A DNA stretch of 64,000 nt from Chloroflexota bacterium (GCA_016195815.1 JACPYX010000001.1:1-64000), one strand, 5' to 3'; counted from the first letter of the stretch, positions 1-8,335 are shown. A program made the numbers and translations. The notes: generated by a model not told the origin, from the letters alone.

Positions 1-1
1 C

Positions 2-271
2 GATGTGTATGCCTCGCTGTGGTACCACTGGGGTCGCTATGCGGTTTCGGAAGGCAAGACCGACACCTATTCGGTCGAAGGCAATAATGCAGAACTCAGA
101 CATTATCTGGCACGCCTCGCACGTTCTTCCAGATCTTTCTCGCGTTGTCCGTATGCCTTGCAGTGTGCTGTCCGTTTGTTTGTCTATTACTTCAACCAGC
201 GTCAATTGAGAAAACAGCAGTTCCCGAAATACTCGTTTCATATCACCGATTTCGTTCACTCTCCCATTTAG
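2..271 (+). CDS. IS1-family transposase, C-terminal part (cut by window edge)
   Basis: The reading frame is open from the window edge and ends at 271. The protein has the C-terminal pattern of IS1-type DDE transposases: V-E-G-N-N-x-E-L-R-x-Y-L-A-R-L-x-R followed by S-F-S-R, where the Glu of VEGNN corresponds to the last catalytic acid of the family. The start lies outside the window, so intactness of the element cannot be judged. I could not define the terminal inverted repeat between 271 and the next gene at 330. This is the only recognisable transposase gene in the window. Confidence 0.75.
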   Translation, partial: DVYASLWYHWGRYAVSEGKTDTYSVEGNNAELRHYLARLARSSRSFSRCPYALQCAVRLFVYYFNQRQLRKQQFPKYSFHITDFVHSPI

Positions 272-329
272 CCACTCCCCGGAAAGCACAGATTAACATC
301 GTCTCATTTTTACATGGTAGACTGGCCGT

Positions 330-1565
330 ATGTCCAAATGGAAAAGAAACATATTGTTTGCCCTGGCAGGTCTGCTGTTGCTGGGCATAATGCTTTATCA
401 AATCCCGGCGGTACAAAGCCGTGTGGAATGGCGGGTCGAGCGTATAGTTGCATACGCGAACGGTATTATCTATCCGGCCGGCCCTGTGCCAACCGCTTTG
501 CCGACCCCAACGGGTCAAACAGAACCGGTTGGTCAAACGGCCACGCCTGTTGAAACAGTTCAACCTGCCAAAGCGACCGTTACTCCAACGCCAACGTCCG
601 CTCCACTCCCGGCACAAGTTTCGCTCAAGACGCCCGCGTACGAACTACAGGATATCAACAACTGCGGTCCGGCCACGTTGACGATGACCCTGCGCATGTA
701 CGGCTGGCAGGGAAACCAGTTTGATATTTCAAAGATCATCAAACCTAAACGTGAAGATCGCAATGTAAACCCGGAAGAAATGGTGTATTACGTGCGCAAT
801 TATGCCGGCTGGCTGCGCGCCGAATATCGTGTGAATGGAAATATTACACTGATCAGGCGTTTGCTGGCGGCGGGCTTCCCGGTGGTCATCGAGGAAACTT
901 TCCGCTTTGAAGATCCATACTGGCCCAACGACGATCTGTGGGCGGCACACTATTTGCTCATCACCGGTTACGACGATAATTCCCGTATATTCACGGGGCA
1001 GGATTCGTTCTATGGCCCCGACCGTCAGGTTTCGTACGATGCGGTGGAGGAGAACTGGAAGCCTTTTAATAACGTCTACTTGCTCGTCTACCTGCCCGAA
1101 CAGGAAAGCCAGGTCCGCGACATCCTCGGCGCGGATTGGGATGAGGGATCCAACCGTCAGAACGCGTTGAATGACACCCAGGCCGCAACCGTTTCAAATC
1201 CGAACGATGCGTTCGCCTGGTTCAATTACGGCACCAATCTCACTGCCCTCGAAAATTACACTGAGGCCGCCAATGCCTACGATAAGGCACGCAGTCTGGG
1301 CCTGCCGCAACGCATGATGCGTTATCAGTTCGGTCCCTTCATTGCATATTTTCAATCGAATCGAATTGACGACCTGATGGCGCTGACGAAATATGCGCTT
1401 GAGCGCACGCCTTCGTCGGAAGAAGCGATGCTCTGGAACGGCTGGGGATTATATCGGCAGGGCGATGCGCAAGGTGCAATCACCATGTGGCGAAAGGCGC
1501 TTGGCGCCCGGCCCGGTTACGTTGATGCCCTTAACGCGCTTCAGTTTGTTGGAGCCAAGCCATAA
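330..1565 (+). CDS. Membrane-anchored C39-like cysteine peptidase with C-terminal TPRs
   Basis: The 411-aa protein starts with a basic N-terminus and one membrane segment (about residues 8-26), then a Thr/Pro-rich linker (about 52-95). The peptidase_C39_2-like domain follows (about 100-260). The candidate catalytic Cys is C112 in NNCGPATL, His is H207 in AAHYLLITGY, and Asp is D225 in FTGQDSFYG. Residues about 275-405 form TPR-like helices (NPNDAFAWFNYG, then WNGWGLYRQGDAQGAI). The domain is probably exported and cleaves or binds peptides. C39 domains are best known for removing double-glycine leaders, but there is no transporter or leader-peptide gene nearby, so the substrate is unknown. Confidence 0.75.
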   Translation: MSKWKRNILFALAGLLLLGIMLYQIPAVQSRVEWRVERIVAYANGIIYPAGPVPTALPTPTGQTEPVGQTATPVETVQPAKATVTPTPTSAPLPAQVSLKTPAYELQDINNCGPATLTMTLRMYGWQGNQFDISKIIKPKREDRNVNPEEMVYYVRNYAGWLRAEYRVNGNITLIRRLLAAGFPVVIEETFRFEDPYWPNDDLWAAHYLLITGYDDNSRIFTGQDSFYGPDRQVSYDAVEENWKPFNNVYLLVYLPEQESQVRDILGADWDEGSNRQNALNDTQAATVSNPNDAFAWFNYGTNLTALENYTEAANAYDKARSLGLPQRMMRYQFGPFIAYFQSNRIDDLMALTKYALERTPSSEEAMLWNGWGLYRQGDAQGAITMWRKALGARPGYVDALNALQFVGAKP

Positions 1566-1570
1566 TAAAA

Positions 1571-1600
1571 GAGCCGCCGAGGAATTCGGCGGCTCTTTTT
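1571..1600. terminator. Bidirectional intrinsic terminator
   Basis: A 10-bp perfect stem (1571-1580 with 1586-1595) around the loop ggaat is followed by TTTTT on the + strand. On the - strand it is followed by TTTTAT. It separates the convergent C39-like gene and the response regulator, whose stop codon (1599-1601) touches it. Confidence 0.9.
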
Positions 1601-2312
1601 AGACTTCCTGAAAACTATAGCCTCCCGGCCAAGTCTGGATCAAATAAGGTTGTTTGCCCGAATCCATTTCCATTTTTTTGCGCAGCCGGTAAACAACATT
1701 CTTCAATACCGCCGCATCGCCGTCCACACCCCACACTGCTTGCATGATCTCTTCGTTCTTGAAGACATAACCTGGACGACTCATCAATAAATGAAATAGA
1801 CGAAACTCCAGGTTGGTCAACTTGATCTCGCCACCATCCGGCTCAAGCGCGGACCGGCGGGCCGGGTCCAGTTTCAATTTGCCTGCTCGTACGGGGCTCA
1901 TCGGCACAGCCCAACTACGCCGCGCCCAGGCCATAATCTTTGCCAAAAATACAGCCGGGCTGATCGGCTTAACAACGCACTCATCCACACCATTTTGATA
2001 GGCATCAAGAATTTCCGTCTCATTGTTGGCCGGCAAAAACAATAAGATCGGGCTGGAACTGAGTGCGCGAAATTTCCTGCAAAGTTCCATCCTTTGTGTG
2101 TGCGGCGCATTCACATCAAGCACAATCAGGTCGGGAATTTCCTCCATGGAACGCTCCATAGCTCTCTGAACTGAGGTCTCCAATATCGCAACAAGCCCCT
2201 TTTCCCGAATAATATACCCCCAAATCGGTGCAGTCGCATCCTGGTCACAGACTACAAAAACTCTGTGTGATGCCCCCGAATCCGAATCAACAATATTAGG
2301 TAAGACAGTCAT
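1599..2312 (-). CDS. OmpR/PhoB-type response regulator with degenerate receiver
   Basis: The 237-aa protein has an N-terminal receiver domain (about 16-130): acidic pocket D23/D25, phosphoacceptor Asp D66 in LIVLDVN, and conserved Lys K115 in VVKP. A C-terminal winged-helix DNA-binding domain follows (about 140-237; KLTNLEFRLFHLL and VYRLRKKM motifs). At the position where receivers carry the switch Thr/Ser (usual LTA), the sequence reads LPA, so phosphorylation-dependent switching may be altered. No histidine kinase is adjacent. The closest one in the window is at 37010-38755, and it is of a type that normally pairs with NarL-like regulators. Confidence 0.85.
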   Translation of the reverse strand: MTVLPNIVDSDSGASHRVFVVCDQDATAPIWGYIIREKGLVAILETSVQRAMERSMEEIPDLIVLDVNAPHTQRMELCRKFRALSSSPILLFLPANNETEILDAYQNGVDECVVKPISPAVFLAKIMAWARRSWAVPMSPVRAGKLKLDPARRSALEPDGGEIKLTNLEFRLFHLLMSRPGYVFKNEEIMQAVWGVDGDAAVLKNVVYRLRKKMEMDSGKQPYLIQTWPGGYSFQEV

Positions 2313-2330
2313 TTTATAGAATTTCCTTAC

Positions 2331-2360
2331 TTGCTATTATATGGCAGTTCCGTGTATAAT
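2331..2360 (+). promoter_or_regulatory. Sigma70-type promoter of the FGE-like lipoprotein gene
   Basis: TTGCTA (2331-2336) and TATAAT (2355-2360) are separated by 18 nt. On the opposite strand, TATAAT at 2341-2336 could be the -10 of the divergent response regulator. The two promoters would then overlap face to face. Confidence 0.6.
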
Positions 2361-2471
2361 AGTAACAGAAAGTCACAAAAACTTACCGAATTATGACCTT
2401 TGGGGGATAGGAAATTTGTCCTATCTTCGTATACTGAGGCCAGAATTCAAAGAAAAAAAAGGAGACTTCAA

Positions 2472-3410
2472 ATGAAAAAACTATTCCCCATCCTGGTGGT
2501 ATTGGTTCTCGTTAGCACTGCCTGCCAACTGGGTGGCGGTCAGGCACAGCCCACTCCTCTTGCTGTAGCCACCGCCTTTCCTACCAACCCTCCAGCGGCA
2601 TTGAATCCAACAGCTCAGCCATCAGGCAACAATCAGGCTGGTGGAAGTGAACGCACCACCGTTGACGGGATGACTGCTGTCTTTGTTCCGGCAGGCACCT
2701 TCCAAATGGGCGGCATCGATAGTAATGCTGAAACCGACGAAAAGCCCGTTCATCAAGTTACGGTGCGTTCTTTTTGGCTAGATAAATTTGAAGTCACAAA
2801 TGGCATGTACGTGCAATGTGTGAAGGCAGGCGTTTGTCCACCGCCCCAACAACTCAAATCTGAAACCCGCGATTCATATTTTAACAACCCCGATTTCAAC
2901 GACTATCCAGTGGTTTATGTGACATCGGGCGACGCCAGCGCTTATTGCAAATGGGCCGGACGCCGCCTCCCCTCCGAAGCCGAATGGGAACGCGCAGCAC
3001 GTGGCGACACTATCAACACCTATCCGTGGGGCGATCAACGTCCTGATGCCACTCTCGCAAATTTCAACTACATGCTTGGTGATACAGCTCGCGTTGGATC
3101 TTATCCTGCCGGAGCCAGTCCTTTTGGCGCTTTAGATATGGCTGGCAACGTTGCCGAATGGACGAACGATTACTACGATGGTAATTATTACGCTAACGGC
3201 CCCGCCACGAATCCAACTGGCCCACTTGCCCGCTCGCAATATTTTGGCCGGGTAGTACGCGGCGGAACTTATGCTGATGCCGCAAGAGATATCCGCACAT
3301 CCAACCGTGCTCAAGTAGTGGGTTCAAACCTGCAAGCCGATCCCGGTTCAACTGAATACTTTGGCGATTTCTCGCCCCGCATCGGTTTCCGTTGTGTTTC
3401 CGATAATTAA
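2472..3410 (+). CDS. Lipoprotein with formylglycine-generating-enzyme (SUMF1/FGE-sulfatase) domain
   Basis: The start is ATG 2472 behind AAGGAG (2459-2464), giving 312 aa that begin with a lipoprotein signal (lipobox STAC, Cys at residue 18). A Thr/Pro-rich spacer leads into an FGE-sulfatase fold (about 65-312). Its typical signatures are VFVPAGTFQMGG, VTVRSFWLDKFEVTN, AYCKWAGRRLPSEAEWERAARG, DMAGNVAEWT, RVVRGGTY and IGFRC. The family includes true formylglycine-generating enzymes and many proteins of other roles, including sugar- or protein-binding. No sulfatase gene is present in the window, so an enzymatic role in sulfatase maturation is not supported here. It is probably surface-anchored. 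Confidence 0.85.
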   Translation: MKKLFPILVVLVLVSTACQLGGGQAQPTPLAVATAFPTNPPAALNPTAQPSGNNQAGGSERTTVDGMTAVFVPAGTFQMGGIDSNAETDEKPVHQVTVRSFWLDKFEVTNGMYVQCVKAGVCPPPQQLKSETRDSYFNNPDFNDYPVVYVTSGDASAYCKWAGRRLPSEAEWERAARGDTINTYPWGDQRPDATLANFNYMLGDTARVGSYPAGASPFGALDMAGNVAEWTNDYYDGNYYANGPATNPTGPLARSQYFGRVVRGGTYADAARDIRTSNRAQVVGSNLQADPGSTEYFGDFSPRIGFRCVSDN

Positions 3411-3440
3411 TATAAATCACGCATTGATAAGACATCTATA

Positions 3441-3480
3441 AGAATGATGCGCATCTTCAAAGATGCGCATTATTCTTATT
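3441..3480 (+). terminator. Terminator after the FGE-like gene
   Basis: A long stem with core atgcgcatct (3447-3456) pairs with 3461-3470 around the loop tcaa. A-T rich pairs and one G-T pair extend it outward, and it is followed by the T-rich tattcttatt. Confidence 0.75.
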
Positions 3481-3552
3481 AAATACTGATGTTGCCTATC
3501 GTCCAGTAGCAATCCGAGAGCGAGTTTACCGAGTTTGAAATAATCACCTCCA

Positions 3553-3581
3553 TTGCCAAATCCACAGCCCCTAGTTATAAT
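3553..3581 (+). promoter_or_regulatory. Promoter of tRNA-Val
   Basis: TTGCCA (3553-3558), a 17-nt spacer, and a perfect TATAAT (3576-3581). The -10 box ends 10 nt before the mature tRNA 5' end. Confidence 0.8.
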
Positions 3582-3591
3582 GTGGTTTCTC

Positions 3592-3665
3592 GGGCGGATA
3601 GCTCAGTTGGTTAGAGCACTGCTTTGACATAGCAGAGGTCGTAGGTTCGAGCCCTATTCCGCCCA
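3592..3665 (+). tRNA. tRNA-Val (anticodon GAC)
   Basis: The cloverleaf is complete. Acceptor GGGCGGA pairs with TCCGCCC, D stem GCTC/GAGC, anticodon stem CTGCT/AGCAG with loop TTGACAT (anticodon GAC), and T arm GTAGG-TTCGAGC-CCTAT. The discriminator base is A3665 and CCA is not encoded. No terminator is visible between it and the T-box leader about 45 nt downstream, so the two may share a transcript. Confidence 0.95.
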
Positions 3666-3670
3666 CTTTT

Positions 3671-3705
3671 CAGTGACCGATAAGCAGTGGTCAGTAATTA
3701 GTTAA
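3671..3705. repeat. Degenerate heptamer array, five units
   Basis: Five 7-nt units of the type cagtgac/cagtggt/cagtaat/tagttaa lie between tRNA-Val and the T-box leader. They belong to the same family as the other heptamer arrays in this window. Confidence 0.7.
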
Positions 3706-3710
3706 AACGC

Positions 3711-3984
3711 AATGACCGGGACGAGTAGGTGAAACTTTTTTCTGACAGAGAAAAGAGACAAATGTTGAGAGTCTCTTTCAGGAACAATCACCGAAAACCA
3801 CCCGCGAGCGTGAAGCAGAAAAATGATCAGTGATCAGTTAGTATGCAGAACGGAAGACTCCGTTATCAGTCCAAGAGATACCTTGATGGTTGAGTAGTGC
3901 AAAGCACATATCGAAACGACAAGGTAAATCGGGTGGAACCGCGTGAGCAAAACTCTCGCCCCGTCTTGGGCGAGAGTTTTTTAT
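3711..3984 (+). promoter_or_regulatory. T-box leader (tRNA-Thr sensing) of thrS with terminator
   Basis: The T-box core aatcgggtggaaccgcg is at 3927-3943 and contains TGGA, where the A would pair with a U discriminator of uncharged tRNA-Thr. Stem I starts near 3717: CGGG (3717-3720) pairs with CCCG (3801-3804), and the AGTA loop-E motif is at 3724-3727. The likely specifier is ACC (Thr) at 3797-3799, preceded by GAA and followed by A. The competing terminator is the stem aaactctcgccc (3949-3960 region) paired with gggcgagagttt (3968-3979) plus T's. A heptamer repeat (3825-3845) occupies a variable part of the leader. The specifier assignment is my folding by eye. Confidence 0.9.
3825..3845. 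repeat. Heptamer array inside the T-box leader
   Basis: Two perfect gatcagt units followed by tagtatg lie downstream of stem I of the T-box leader. Confidence 0.55.
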
Positions 3985-4000
3985 TTCTACGGAGGCCGCC

Positions 4001-4051
4001 ATGACCGAAGACAGCACCACCTTCACTACACGGCGACTCGGAGGTTGGTAA
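4001..4051 (+). CDS. Threonine-rich 16-codon short ORF between T-box terminator and thrS
   Basis: ATG 4001 sits 5 nt after a strong GGAGG (3991-3995) and reads 16 codons to TAA. Five of the 16 residues are Thr, four of them in the run TTFTT. The stop codon overlaps the start of a 9-bp inverted repeat (4050-4058 with 4080-4088, 21-nt loop), which ends 16 nt before the thrS Shine-Dalgarno (about 4105-4110). Composition and position resemble a leader peptide that could sense charged tRNA-Thr during translation. No such peptide is known to me downstream of a T-box, so translation and function are inferred. It is in the same phase as thrS but separated by the stop. Confidence 0.45.
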   Translation: MTEDSTTFTTRRLGGW

Positions 4052-4117
4052 CCGCCTCTCCGGGTTGCGGAAATCCATCGAGGCGGTTGCAATTCAAAGT
4101 TCAGAAAGGAAGCGAAA

Positions 4118-5929
4118 ATGTCGCAACAAGTTCAGGAAAAATACGAAGAGTCACAACTTTATAAGATCCGTCACTCGGCCGCGCATATCATGGCGCAGGC
4201 CGTGTTGGAGATATTCCCGGATGGCAAAGTCACAATCGGCCCGCCCGTCGAAAACGGTTTCTATTATGATTTCGATCTGCCGCGCAATCTCACACCCGAA
4301 GACCTAGAAACCATCGAAAAACGGATGCGGCAGATCGTGCAGGGCAAGCACGAGTTCAAGAAAACGGTCATCTCGGCGGATGAGGCGAAGAAGGTTTTTG
4401 CGAACCAGCCCTACAAGTTGGAGTTGATCGAAGGACTTGAAAAAGGCGGATTCGACGAGTACGGGAATCCACTCAAGGAAAAGCCTGAGATCTCGATCTA
4501 TCAGCACGATACGTTCGTGGATTTGTGCCGCGGTCCGCACGTGGCGAACACAAAAGAGATCAAGCAGGATGCGTTCAAGTTAATGTCTATTGCGGGCGCG
4601 TATTGGCGCGGCGACGAACATAACAAAATGCTCCAGCGCATTTACGGCACGGCCTGGGAAAACGCGCAACAACTCAAAGATTATCTTTTGCAATTGGAAG
4701 AAGCCAAGAAGCGCGATCATCGCAAATTGGGCAGGGAACTTGAAATTTTTATCTTCGATGATGAAGTCGGGCCCGGCCTCCCGCTCTGGCTCCCGAATGG
4801 CGGCGTGATGATCGAAGAGTTAGAGAAACTCGCCAAAGAAATGGAAGAAAAGGCCGGCTATCTGCGCGTCCGCACGCCTAACCTGACGAAGGAAGATTTG
4901 TTCATTCGTTCAGGCCATCTGCCGTATTACGCCGAGAGCATGTACCCGCCGATGGAACTCGAAGGCGTGAAGTATTACGTCAAGCCGATGAACTGTCCGA
5001 TGCACCACAAAATTTTTGCATCGAAGGGCCGTTCCTATCGCGACCTGCCGATTCGTCTCGCGGAATATGGGACCTGCTACCGTTATGAAAAATCGGGCGA
5101 ACTCTTCGGCTTGATGCGCGTCCGCTCGATGCAGATGAACGATGCTCACATCTATTGTGGTGAAGATCAATTCGAACAGGAATTCATGGGCGTGATTGCC
5201 CTGTATCACAAATATTTCGAGTTGTTTGGAATTGATAAATATGTGATGCGTTTGTCGTTGCACGCCAAATCAGGTCTCGGCAAAAAGTATGTGGATAATC
5301 AGCGCCTGTGGCTCAAGACGGAAGACATGGTCCGCCGCGCCATGGACAACGGCGGCGTTCCATATATGGAGGTCGCGGATGAAGCTGCCTTCTATGGTCC
5401 CAAGATCGATGTGCAGATCTGGTCCGCAATCGGACGTGAGTTCTCGCTTGCCACGAATCAAGTGGACTTTGCCGTGCCTGAACGCTTTGACTTGAAGTTC
5501 ACGAACAAGGAAGGCGCGGATGAAATTCCGCTGTGCATTCACCGTGCACCGCTCTCGACGCACGAGCGCATGGTAGGTTTCCTGCTTGAACACTACGCAG
5601 GCAACTTCCCGGTCTGGCTTTCGCCTGAACAGGTGCGCGTCATCCCCATCACGGACGGGCAGAACGAATACGCTCAGGGCATTGTCCGGCAGTTGCGCGA
5701 GCAGGGTATCCGCGCCAGCGCGGACATCAGCGCCCAGCGCATGAACGCCAAAATCCGCTCGGCACAGTTGATGAAAGTGCCGTATATGCTCGTGGTCGGT
5801 GAGAACGAGATGAACGCGGGACAGGTCTCGCTGCGCGTGCGCGACGGCAGCCAGCAGAATAATATTTCGCTAGCCGAGTTTATTGCACGGATGAAGGATC
5901 GAATTGAGAGAAGGGCGAAAGAGTTGTGA
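4118..5929 (+). CDS. thrS: Threonyl-tRNA synthetase lacking the N-terminal TGS domain
   Basis: The 603-aa class II synthetase charges tRNA-Thr. ATG 4118 follows AAAGGA. The protein begins almost directly with the N2 editing domain (RHSAAHIMAQAVLEIFP; HxxxH type), so the TGS domain of the 642-aa E. coli enzyme is missing. Such short forms are known in other phyla. The catalytic domain carries MNCPMHH, motif 2 around TCYRYEKSGELFGLMRVR, the Zn-binding Cys (about residue 293) and His residues, and IHRAPLSTHERMVGFLLEHY. A C-terminal anticodon-binding domain runs from about 500 to 603. Expression is predicted to be controlled by the upstream T-box. Confidence 0.97.
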   Translation: MSQQVQEKYEESQLYKIRHSAAHIMAQAVLEIFPDGKVTIGPPVENGFYYDFDLPRNLTPEDLETIEKRMRQIVQGKHEFKKTVISADEAKKVFANQPYKLELIEGLEKGGFDEYGNPLKEKPEISIYQHDTFVDLCRGPHVANTKEIKQDAFKLMSIAGAYWRGDEHNKMLQRIYGTAWENAQQLKDYLLQLEEAKKRDHRKLGRELEIFIFDDEVGPGLPLWLPNGGVMIEELEKLAKEMEEKAGYLRVRTPNLTKEDLFIRSGHLPYYAESMYPPMELEGVKYYVKPMNCPMHHKIFASKGRSYRDLPIRLAEYGTCYRYEKSGELFGLMRVRSMQMNDAHIYCGEDQFEQEFMGVIALYHKYFELFGIDKYVMRLSLHAKSGLGKKYVDNQRLWLKTEDMVRRAMDNGGVPYMEVADEAAFYGPKIDVQIWSAIGREFSLATNQVDFAVPERFDLKFTNKEGADEIPLCIHRAPLSTHERMVGFLLEHYAGNFPVWLSPEQVRVIPITDGQNEYAQGIVRQLREQGIRASADISAQRMNAKIRSAQLMKVPYMLVVGENEMNAGQVSLRVRDGSQQNNISLAEFIARMKDRIERRAKEL

Positions 5930-5936
5930 GGGAGCA

Positions 5937-5957
5937 GAGACTGGAGATTGGAGATTG
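5937..5957. repeat. Heptamer array after thrS
   Basis: Three units (gagactg, gagattg, gagattg) start 8 nt after the thrS stop codon and run up to the terminator. Confidence 0.6.
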
Positions 5958-5968
5958 AAGAAGTAGAG

Positions 5969-6006
5969 AATTGGCGGAGGGCTGGAAGGCTCTCCGCCAA
6001 TTTTTT
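5969..6006 (+). terminator. Terminator of thrS
   Basis: An 11-bp stem (5969-5979 with 5992-6002) is followed by a T tract (6001-6006). It also lies between the convergent thrS and the 772-aa gene. Confidence 0.9.
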
Positions 6007-6016
6007 ACAGAAACAG

Positions 6017-8335
6017 TTATCGGCTCCACCCCTCCGCCGTGCCATTCACCTGATTCAGAGAAAACGCCTCGCAGGTGAATGGATTGACCAACACCGGTAT
6101 ATTCTTATCGTTCATATCCCGCGTATTGACGATCAACCATTGCCCATCCGGTCCCCAAACCGAAGCAAAGGCGGTTGAGACCTGCGGTTCCACAACCATC
6201 TTGCGTTCCGAACCATCCAGCCGCGAGATGAAGATTCCCCAATTTGCTTCGCCAACCACGCGATCTGCGAACACGATCCATTTTCCGTCCGGTGAGATTG
6301 CACCATAGCCCGCCTTGTTTTGAATCGTGAACAAGGATTTTGTCTCGCCGCTTTGCAAGTTGTACGATGTAAATGTAAATCCATCCCCGCCCATCACCGC
6401 GTAGACGATGGTCTGGTCATCAACCCAGCCCGTCGGCGAGATCACCTGTGCGGGGCCGGTGTTAATTTGCCGTAATCCCGAACCATCCGCATTGATCACA
6501 TACAAACCAAAGGTGGTCGTATACATCATGCGGGTATCATCCGGCGACCAGAGGATTCGATAACCGTCCACACCAAACGCGGAGCTTTTCCCGCTGGATA
6601 GATCAACAACGCGCAAGCCGTCCGCAGCGCTGTACACCAGTTGCATGCCATTGTTGGAAAGCGAGGGCCACGCGCCGGTGCCGATCTTTTGCAAATTGGC
6701 GCCGTCGGGACCGCTGACGTAGATCGCAGGCAGGAGTCCGCCCTCGTTGATCGTTGTGACGATTCTGCCGCCCACTCCGGCGGGAAGCGCATCATTTCGA
6801 CCCGCCAGTTGATTCCACTTCTCAAGCGTGAGACACGCCCCAGGCTCGGGTGTCGGCGTCGGCTCGGAACTCAGCGGCGGATTCCACTGCACCTGCCAAG
6901 GTCCGCTGATTTCATACGGCAACCAGAATTCGATGGAAAAGCGGCGTATCCCGGTGGGCATGTCCTTATATGTCACTCCGGTGGTGAACACGGTTGGATC
7001 CACAGGTCCACCACCACCCCCGCCGCCTCCGCCAGCGCATACCATCGGCTCGGAAGGAACGACATCACTCACATTTGCAGAAATGCCGGGGGCATCAGCG
7101 GAAAAGTTGAAATCGACTACGATTCCCTGGCACGAATCGGGAACGGGCACCAGACTCACAGACCGTAGCCGAATCGTGCGTCCCTCCACCACAAAATCGC
7201 GGTTGACCTGCGCCGTTTGTCCAACTTGTGGGTTGGAACCAAAATCAATCTCAAAGTCAGCAGGCGGCGCGGCTATATTCGTCTTGATGGAAGAAACACT
7301 CAGCGTCAATGGACCAGAGAAACTCTTGCGATTTGTGCGGTACGACCACGATGTCTTGTATTCGCTGTACGGCGCATCGAGTCGAACTTCTTCGACAGGG
7401 ATTTGCTGACCGCTGGCATCCGTCATTGTGGGGATGACCGCCTCCGCGATTATGCCTTTGCCAGTGGGAAAAGCTGAATCGTCCCAGGATAGATTTCCCG
7501 TAAACACAAAACCGTCTGCAAGTTCAACGACGTTGTCCAATTGGAACGTGAATCCATTAAACGCCGCAACATTGGACAGGGCGGGCGGAGCCGCCTCTCC
7601 CGTCTCCGTAATGGATGCGTTCACCGTCGGCAAAACCGTGATGGGAGCGAAGGTCATATCCGGCGGCGCGGGCTTGAGGCGGAAGGTGACCTCCCAGTTC
7701 TCAGGCGCGGCGCCGAGAGGCATATTTTGCAAAACGGGGATCACCAGCGTCAACTCATTTACATCCAACGGCACGGATGGATACACCAGCCTCCAGACAT
7801 AGTTGGGCCATCCACCCTCCGTTTGCACTTGATTGATCAATGGTTCAGGTGTACCGCTATAACCCGCATCTGGTTCTTCCTTCAAGACAGTTCCATCGGG
7901 CAGGCGCAGAAAATGTTCCGAGCCAAAAGGTCCGCCGCCCTCGCCTTTTGAATTCGCAGCCTCAATCATCAATCCTTCGGTCTTGTACACAATGACCGTC
8001 CGTTCGGAGTCCACAACCACCTGCTCAATGCTCACAGTGATTCCATCGCGGCTCACTGCCACAGGTTCAGCCAGCACACGCAAAGCCGAAGTCTCAACAA
8101 ATCCGATGCCGGGGATAAATCCCGTCAGTCTGCCAATGGCATAAGCCACACCTGTGAGAAGCGAGAGGGCAAGCACGATAATTACAATCGTCAGCACAGG
8201 TCTTGCGCGCAGGGTTTGCATGATGGATTTCCTTTCATTCAGTCGGGCCTCAATCTTCGGCCACAGGTTGATATTTTCAGGGATGCCGCGGCGAGCGATA
8301 TTTTCAAACGCGTCTTTCATGCGATTGTCTTTCAT
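6017..8335 (-). CDS. Membrane protein with cytoplasmic N-terminus and C-terminal beta-propeller, partner of ECF sigma factor
   Basis: The protein has 772 aa: about 45 cytoplasmic residues, one membrane segment (about 47-67), a large exported part of beta-rich repeats (about 75-480), a poly-Gly run of nine residues (about 430-440), and a C-terminal region with PD40/WD40-like blades (GTGAWPSLSNNGMQLVY, YGAISPDGKWIVFAD, WGPDGQWLIVNTRD). Its start overlaps the stop of the sigma factor gene by 4 nt. This arrangement is typical of sigma/anti-sigma pairs, and the N-terminal segment is the candidate anti-sigma part. It does not carry an obvious zinc-binding ZAS motif (HxxxCxxC). The exported domain resembles DUF4179-type regions. 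The sensing role is inferred. Confidence 0.7.
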   Translation of the reverse strand: MKDNRMKDAFENIARRGIPENINLWPKIEARLNERKSIMQTLRARPVLTIVIIVLALSLLTGVAYAIGRLTGFIPGIGFVETSALRVLAEPVAVSRDGITVSIEQVVVDSERTVIVYKTEGLMIEAANSKGEGGGPFGSEHFLRLPDGTVLKEEPDAGYSGTPEPLINQVQTEGGWPNYVWRLVYPSVPLDVNELTLVIPVLQNMPLGAAPENWEVTFRLKPAPPDMTFAPITVLPTVNASITETGEAAPPALSNVAAFNGFTFQLDNVVELADGFVFTGNLSWDDSAFPTGKGIIAEAVIPTMTDASGQQIPVEEVRLDAPYSEYKTSWSYRTNRKSFSGPLTLSVSSIKTNIAAPPADFEIDFGSNPQVGQTAQVNRDFVVEGRTIRLRSVSLVPVPDSCQGIVVDFNFSADAPGISANVSDVVPSEPMVCAGGGGGGGGGPVDPTVFTTGVTYKDMPTGIRRFSIEFWLPYEISGPWQVQWNPPLSSEPTPTPEPGACLTLEKWNQLAGRNDALPAGVGGRIVTTINEGGLLPAIYVSGPDGANLQKIGTGAWPSLSNNGMQLVYSAADGLRVVDLSSGKSSAFGVDGYRILWSPDDTRMMYTTTFGLYVINADGSGLRQINTGPAQVISPTGWVDDQTIVYAVMGGDGFTFTSYNLQSGETKSLFTIQNKAGYGAISPDGKWIVFADRVVGEANWGIFISRLDGSERKMVVEPQVSTAFASVWGPDGQWLIVNTRDMNDKNIPVLVNPFTCEAFSLNQVNGTAEGWSR

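Noticed and set aside
2472-3410. The FGE-like protein as a sulfatase-activating enzyme
   Set aside because: No sulfatase gene is in the window and the family is functionally mixed, so only the fold is claimed.
6990-7040. A CCACCACC-rich tract as a regulatory or triplex element
   Set aside because: It encodes a poly-Gly linker in the 772-aa protein on the - strand.
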